From positions 1 to 9,923 of the forward strand of contig JALHOI010000030.1 in the NCBI GenBank assembly GCA_022843085.1: a stretch of 9,923 nucleotides of DNA. Direction: 5' to 3'. This stretch comes from Pseudobdellovibrionaceae bacterium. GTDB taxonomy: Bacteria > Bdellovibrionota > Bdellovibrionia > Bdellovibrionales > JAMPXM01. Below, in pieces: positions 6,210 through 9,923 of this stretch (position 1 is the stretch's first letter; each line of letters starts with the position of its first letter). The notes below the pieces were generated by a model, which did no database searches, was not told the origin of the DNA, and worked only from the letters and a program-made list of their open reading frames with translations. The translations under genes were made by a program, and so were the position numbers.

Positions 6210-6542
6210 TTGAAAAACAAACTCAAAAAAACCGATTGTCTCGGTTTGAGACAGTCGTTCGGCATTATGCGGACCACCGCCGGTCTTGCAGGCATTCTAG
6301 TGCTTGTGACGATTTCAATGCTAAAACCGCATATTGTAAACGCACAGGCAAGGGTCGATCTCGAGGATCTTGCGGTGAAAGGCGAACTTCTAAACGACAA
6401 CCGGATGCGAATGACTTCGCGAGAATCAATTGGAATTCAGGACCGAATCAAATACAGAAAAAATTTTCGATCTCAAATTATCGATGGAAGCGACGTGCGA
6501 GTTCCAGCGGCCGAAGCACTTAGCGAGGTCGAAGAGCCATGA
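6210..6542 (+). CDS. Small exported protein at the head of the motor operon
   Basis: I recognise no named family. With TTG 6210 as start the protein has 110 residues; ATG 6162 (126 residues) and ATG 6267 (91 residues) are in-frame alternatives. A basic N-terminus precedes a hydrophobic core, AGLAGILVLVTISML (24-38), and a likely signal peptidase site after VNAQA (43-47). About 63 mature residues remain, rich in charge: VDLEDLAVKGELLNDNRMRM, then RIKYRKNFRSQI, then a short acidic tail. It is probably periplasmic. Its stop overlaps the ATG of the FHA gene (ATGA at 6539-6542), so it is translationally coupled to it and likely works with it. In Myxococcus the small protein GltF is encoded just before the FHA protein GltG. 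The shared position is suggestive, but I cannot show sequence homology. Confidence 0.8.
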   Translation: MKNKLKKTDCLGLRQSFGIMRTTAGLAGILVLVTISMLKPHIVNAQARVDLEDLAVKGELLNDNRMRMTSRESIGIQDRIKYRKNFRSQIIDGSDVRVPAAEALSEVEEP

Positions 6543-8476
6543 AGAAGTCGCAAATTGAACTTTTGCAGGTTCCTGTCGAAGTGTGCATACTTCGTGACGG
6601 CAAACCGCTGATGACCCAAGTTTTTCAGCACACTCCGATTCGCTTCGGGCGCATCCTCGACAATGACATTGTTCTGCCGTTCGATGGAGTTTCGCGCCAT
6701 CACTGCGAACTCCGTTTTGAATCTGGTCGGTGGACGCTTGACGACTTGAAAAGCTTGAACGGCGTTTACGTCAGCGGCGAACGAGTTAAAAGCGCAACCT
6801 TCGAGAAGCTTGGCGAGTTCGAGCTGAAGCCCGTGACGATTCAGCTGAAGGTTGTTAAGACCACGGCTCCGGATGCGATGGCCCGTGTCGCCAACAATGA
6901 CGATGAGACCCAGCCCGAAGTCATTTCTGGTACGGATGCCACTCTGGTTGGGTCTGATCCCCGCCAGGTCGCAGGCAAACGTCTTCACACAGAAAAACCC
7001 AACGTTCCGCGAATTGAACAGGTCGCTCCTCAATATCAGAAGGTGCAAACAAAAAAGCCGCTGCTTGAAATCAACGGTTTTGCACTGATGGCTGATTCTC
7101 ACGCGATGGCTGAGAAAGCCAAAACGCGAGCCGTTCAAATTACGGTGATGTGGCATGATGTCCTTCTCAGCGTCGACGAGTTCCTGCCAAACGAAGATCT
7201 TCTCGTCGAGATCAACGGCATTGTTTTGCGCTTCGGTCGAGCAGGACGTGATCGATCCGACTTGCGATGCCCGACTGGTACTTCTTTTGTCGACCGACCG
7301 GGTTCTGAATCATCGCTTCTGCCGACGTCGCCTGCGACTTGGATGGCTGACGATGGAATCAAAATCTTAGCCCGTTATGTTCCGCAATCGCGATTCGCTA
7401 TTTCTGGGTTCGGTCACTTTATCGAGAATGAACTTGTCGATCCGCTCGTGGTGTCAGGAATCGTGCACGGCGCACTTGCGATCGCAACGGCAACCATGAC
7501 TGTGAAGCCACCTCCGCCGCCGAAGGCGCAAGTCGAACGCGTCGCAAAAATTGTCGTCGCACCAGCGCCTGCGCCCACGCCGCTTCCTGTACCAACTCCG
7601 CCACCACCGGTGGTTGTTCAGGCGACACCAACGCCGACTCCGAAGCCGATCGTGAAAGCGACGCCGCCACCTGCGACTCCGACTCCAAAACCCAAGGTTG
7701 TCGCTCGAACGACACCACCGCCTAAAGTCGAGAAGACGCTGACGAAGAAGGTGGAGAAGCCGGCGGTAGCACGGCCTCTTCAGCTGGCCTCAGCACCGCC
7801 AAAAAAAGTCGAAGCGCCTCCGACACCGACTCCGAAACCGTTTAATGCCTCGAGTGTTGGTGCGCTGAAGGCGCTGAGCATGCTGTCAACGGCACCCGCT
7901 TCTTCAACAAAAAATACAGATCGCATAGTCATTCGAAGAGTTGCCTCTGAAGACTCCGACTCGAGTCAGAGTCCTGTTCGGACAACCTCAAAGATGATGA
8001 GCGATTTACCGGTTTCCAACAACTCTGCCGCTGATTCACAAGTTGACGGTATGGCTTTCTCGACCGGCAAGAACGCTGGCTACGGGACAGGTGGATACTC
8101 GGGCAAAACCGGAAAACGAGGCGTGATGGGGTCTGTGATCGGCGGCGCCACCTACACCGAGCTAGCGAAAACCGAGGGCCTAACGCGCGAACAGGTCATG
8201 AAGGTCGTGCAAAAGCATCAAGTTAAAATTCAGCAGTGCTACGAACGAAGTCTAATGGACGACCCGGGGCTTGCGGGTCGGGCTGAATTCGAGTGGGAAA
8301 TCACAGCGCGAGGCAAGGTCGTCAGTCGATCTGTCAGCGTTAAAGAGACCAATCTAAAAAACGGTGATCGACTTATCGATTGCGTGAAACTTGTCTTCGC
8401 GGCGATGGAATTTCCAGCCGCAAAGAACGGGTCAACGACGACCCCGACCATTGGCCTGCCCTTCGGCCGTCTTTGA
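6539..8476 (+). CDS. FHA domain, TonB-like transmembrane protein with AgmX/PglI C-terminal domain (GltG/GltJ-like)
   Basis: Likely transducer of the motor: a cytoplasmic phospho-reader joined to a periplasmic TonB-like arm. In 645 residues the order is as follows. An FHA domain spans about 12-105, with Gly37-Arg38, Ser52-Arg53-His54-His55 and Asn74-Gly75 matching the phosphothreonine-binding signature. A polar linker follows, then a second folded region at about 196-300 (starting AVQITVMWHDVLLSVDEF) that I cannot name. One membrane helix lies at about 302-322. A proline-rich periplasmic stretch spans 323-435 with PTPTPKP motifs, then a Gly/Ser-rich linker. The C-terminal domain at about 548-645 (REQVMKVVQKHQVKIQQCYE, Cys567, Cys615, final PFGRL) has the AgmX/PglI pattern with its paired cysteines. 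This architecture is that of Myxococcus gliding proteins GltG/GltJ. CGAGGT lies 9 nt before the ATG. The three motor subunit genes follow. A related TonB-like role in transport is the main alternative. Confidence 0.88.
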   Translation: MKKSQIELLQVPVEVCILRDGKPLMTQVFQHTPIRFGRILDNDIVLPFDGVSRHHCELRFESGRWTLDDLKSLNGVYVSGERVKSATFEKLGEFELKPVTIQLKVVKTTAPDAMARVANNDDETQPEVISGTDATLVGSDPRQVAGKRLHTEKPNVPRIEQVAPQYQKVQTKKPLLEINGFALMADSHAMAEKAKTRAVQITVMWHDVLLSVDEFLPNEDLLVEINGIVLRFGRAGRDRSDLRCPTGTSFVDRPGSESSLLPTSPATWMADDGIKILARYVPQSRFAISGFGHFIENELVDPLVVSGIVHGALAIATATMTVKPPPPPKAQVERVAKIVVAPAPAPTPLPVPTPPPPVVVQATPTPTPKPIVKATPPPATPTPKPKVVARTTPPPKVEKTLTKKVEKPAVARPLQLASAPPKKVEAPPTPTPKPFNASSVGALKALSMLSTAPASSTKNTDRIVIRRVASEDSDSSQSPVRTTSKMMSDLPVSNNSAADSQVDGMAFSTGKNAGYGTGGYSGKTGKRGVMGSVIGGATYTELAKTEGLTREQVMKVVQKHQVKIQQCYERSLMDDPGLAGRAEFEWEITARGKVVSRSVSVKETNLKNGDRLIDCVKLVFAAMEFPAAKNGSTTTPTIGLPFGRL

Positions 8477-8501
8477 GCATTTCGAAAGAGTCCTCTACAC
8501 T
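8473..8501 (+). promoter_or_regulatory. Possible internal promoter before the second exbB-like gene
   Basis: TTGAGC (8473-8478), a 17-bp spacer and TACACT (8496-8501) each match consensus at 4 of 6 bases. The predicted start point falls on the ATG at 8508, and that ATG lacks a close Shine-Dalgarno. The layout copies the stronger promoter before the gene at 1427. It could also be chance in a 31-bp gap. Confidence 0.35.
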
Positions 8502-8507
8502 CTTTCT

Positions 8508-9152
8508 ATGATCGCAAAATCCATCGCAGCGTTTCAACAGGGCGGCTTCTTCATGTGGCCGATTTTATTCATTTCATTTATGGGTGCCGCTTTGGCAATC
8601 GAACGGGTTCGCTACATGCGACAAGCTTCGGCCGTAAGAAAAGAAGAGTTTTTGAATCAGCTCAATCAACTTGTTCTGCAGGGAAATCTCGAGCGATGTA
8701 TCGCTTTGTGTAATCAGAGCCAGACACCTCTCACAAAAATTGTTCGCGCTGGGTTGATGGCGATTGCTTCGCGTAAGTCCGTTGATGAAGTACAAACAGC
8801 GATGGATGCCGTCGCCTTAAGAGAAATTCCAAAAATTGAAAAGCGAACAAGTTTACTTGCGATGTTGGCCAACATGGCTACGCTTGTCGGACTTCTAGGT
8901 ACAACGTCGGGTATGATCGGAGCATTCGCAGCAGTCGCAACGGTCGCAGCCAGTGAAAAAGCAGCGAAACTGGCCGCCGAAATCTCTGAGGCGATGAACT
9001 GTACCGCTTTTGGCCTTCTCGTTGCGATTCCACTTCTGGGTGCTTACGGATGGCTAACAACGCGTGGAACAGAAATTGTCGACGACGTCCACGAGGCGGC
9101 CGTCGCAACACTGAACTTCATTCTGTCGAACCGCGATAAGTTTGCTAGGTAA
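8508..9152 (+). CDS. MotA/TolQ/ExbB proton channel family protein (AglR-like)
   Basis: Proton-channel subunit of the putative motor, 214 residues. The frame is open further upstream (to 8391), but that part overlaps the FHA gene and lacks family sequence. ATG 8508 gives the standard start MIAKSIAAFQQGGFFMWPIL. TM1 is at about 14-31 (ending ALAIERVRYM), TM2 at about 115-140 (ANMATLVGLLGTTSGMIGAF) and TM3 at about 160-182. Thr132, Glu161 and Thr166 (ISEAMNCTAFGLLVAIPLLG) keep the ion-path residues, with one extra residue between TM2 and TM3 relative to the exbB-like gene at 1427. Sequence differs clearly from that gene, so they are not a recent duplication. Two ExbD-type genes follow within 3 bp and by overlap. 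One ExbB followed by two ExbDs matches Myxococcus AglR-AglQ-AglS, which power gliding. Assignment to AglR rather than another ExbB branch is inferred from context. Confidence 0.92.
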   Translation: MIAKSIAAFQQGGFFMWPILFISFMGAALAIERVRYMRQASAVRKEEFLNQLNQLVLQGNLERCIALCNQSQTPLTKIVRAGLMAIASRKSVDEVQTAMDAVALREIPKIEKRTSLLAMLANMATLVGLLGTTSGMIGAFAAVATVAASEKAAKLAAEISEAMNCTAFGLLVAIPLLGAYGWLTTRGTEIVDDVHEAAVATLNFILSNRDKFAR

Positions 9153-9155
9153 ACT

Positions 9156-9632
9156 GTGGGAGCATCGGTACCAGGCGGAGGCGGCAAATCCGCGAACTTC
9201 GAACTCAATCTCGTGCCATTCATCGATCTTTTTTCGGCACTTATTTGTTTTCTTCTTATGACTGCAGCTTGGCAGAATCTTGAAGTCATCAATACAGGCG
9301 CACCGCCAAAAGCGATCGACCTCCGCGACGAAAATGATGAACCTACCCCTATGCCTAAATCGGATAAACCGAAAGTCGCACTCGTCGTTACTCTCTACTT
9401 CGACCGACTCGAAGTTGGCGAAGATGCCATTGTTCGAAGCTATCCTCACATCGCAGGAACACCCGATTTTCAACGTCTCTCGATGACGCTTGCAGACTGG
9501 CGGAAGCGATTTCCCGACCGGAAAGACGTTCTGCTGTCGACCGAAAATCGCGCCCCTTACAAACATTTGATAAAACTTATGGACACTTTCATTTTAGGAG
9601 AATTCCCTGAAGTGGGAATCACGTTGAATTAA
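9156..9632 (+). CDS. ExbD/TolR family protein (AglQ/AglS-like), GTG start
   Basis: Single-pass inner-membrane partner of the preceding channel subunit, 158 residues, slightly long for ExbD. The GTG at 9156 is 3 bp after the upstream stop, with AGGT overlapping that stop and 5 nt spacing. A glycine-rich N-terminus (VPGGGGKSANFELN) leads to LVPFIDLFSALICFLLMTAA (19-38), with the essential Asp at residue 24. The periplasmic part has a proline-rich linker (EPTPMPKSDKPK), a strand pair (VALVVTLYFDRLEVG) and the usual C-terminal strand-helix (KDVLLSTENRAPYKHLIKLM, then FPEVGITL), matching the ExbD fold in order. The stop overlaps the next ATG by one base (TAATG), so the two are translationally coupled. 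As in AglQ/AglS pairs, this subunit probably forms a heteromeric stator with the next one. Which is AglQ and which AglS cannot be told here. Confidence 0.9.
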   Translation: MGASVPGGGGKSANFELNLVPFIDLFSALICFLLMTAAWQNLEVINTGAPPKAIDLRDENDEPTPMPKSDKPKVALVVTLYFDRLEVGEDAIVRSYPHIAGTPDFQRLSMTLADWRKRFPDRKDVLLSTENRAPYKHLIKLMDTFILGEFPEVGITLN

Positions 9633-9923
9633 TGGCAGGACACGGAAGCCACGCTGACAAAATCATCAAGCCTGGCTATCACCTTAGACCGAAGTACGAT
9701 CTTCACGGATTTCGTCGCCGTCGCACATCTGGCGGCGGAAGTGCGTTAGCGGGCGAACTTCCATTAACAGCAATGATCGATATGTTTTCAATTCTGGTCA
9801 TCTACCTCCTCATGAATTTTTCAGCGACGGGCGACCCATTCTTTATGGCGAAACCCGGTGTCGTACTTCCGCGATCAGGTGAGGCGAACTCGATGCCGAA
9901 TGCTCCGCTACTTTCTTTCTCGC
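9632..9923 (+). CDS. Second ExbD/TolR family protein, truncated by window end
   Basis: 97 codons are visible; the C-terminus lies outside the window. The ATG overlaps the previous stop (TAATG). The cytoplasmic N-terminus is unusually long and basic: about 42 residues with FRRRR at 27-31 and GGGS at 34-37. It is followed by LPLTAMIDMFSILVIYLLMN (43-62), an ExbD-like membrane segment with the expected Asp at residue 50. After it, a periplasmic linker (GDPFFMAKPGVVLPRSGEAN) is the usual INLPxS region in altered form. With the previous gene it forms the ExbD pair of an AglRQS-like stator. Family membership rests on the Asp-containing helix, the linker and gene order, so it is slightly less secure than for the other ExbD proteins. 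Confidence 0.85.
   Translation, partial: MAGHGSHADKIIKPGYHLRPKYDLHGFRRRRTSGGGSALAGELPLTAMIDMFSILVIYLLMNFSATGDPFFMAKPGVVLPRSGEANSMPNAPLLSFS

Noticed and set aside
7500..7850. Proline-codon repeats (PTPTPKP units) as a genuine tandem repeat or recombination site
   Set aside because: They are low-complexity coding sequence for a periplasmic spacer, with irregular unit length.
8391..8507. Longer N-terminal extension of the second exbB-like gene (TTG at 8391)
   Set aside because: The extension lies almost entirely inside the FHA gene and lacks ExbB sequence; the family start MIAKSIAAFQQGG fits ATG 8508.
1..9923. CRISPR arrays, tRNA/rRNA genes, insertion sequences, toxin-antitoxin pairs
   Set aside because: No repeat-spacer pattern, cloverleaf, transposase or terminal inverted repeats were seen on either strand.

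Overview
The window looks like chromosomal DNA from a Bdellovibrio-like predatory or gliding bacterium (Bdellovibrionota or a relative). This is inference. It rests on an Agl/Glt-type motor gene set otherwise best known from Myxococcus, on GC content that looks near 50% by eye (well below Myxococcus), and on an FQNC-type lipobox that I associate from memory with Bdellovibrio lipoproteins. No RNA genes, CRISPR arrays, insertion sequences or integrases were seen.

Layout. Positions 1-1375 (minus) hold a sulfatase-fold (alkaline-phosphatase superfamily) exported protein. It runs off the left edge and its catalytic motifs look eroded. Divergent from it, 1427-2487 (plus) is a tight ExbB/TolQ plus ExbD/TolR pair with a promoter so close to the ATG that the mRNA would be nearly leaderless. 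Two minus-strand secreted proteins follow. One (2569-4119) is an unrecognised 516-residue protein with a signal peptide. The other (4335-6005) is a putative lipoprotein with a von Willebrand factor A domain and thrombospondin-3-like calcium repeats. A 215-bp gap with inverted repeats separates them.

A divergent intergenic region near 6006-6209 carries a tandem 17-bp direct repeat. It is followed by a plus-strand operon running to the right edge. In order, this encodes a small exported protein, an FHA-TM-proline-rich-AgmX/PglI C-terminal protein (GltG/GltJ-like), an ExbB/TolQ/MotA-type channel subunit, an ExbD/TolR-type subunit and a second, truncated ExbD/TolR-type subunit. One ExbB plus two ExbDs is the composition of the Myxococcus AglR-AglQ-AglS gliding motor. 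The FHA protein could link cytoplasmic phospho-signalling to the periplasm.

Working model. The operon from 6210 encodes a proton-driven envelope motor: the ExbB/ExbD/ExbD complex in the inner membrane energises a TonB-like transducer (the FHA protein) whose periplasmic C-terminus meets partners in the periplasm or outer membrane. The divergent VWA lipoprotein is a candidate surface adhesin or cargo, but that link rests on position only. Several starts are TTG or GTG codons supported by Shine-Dalgarno spacing and signal peptides.
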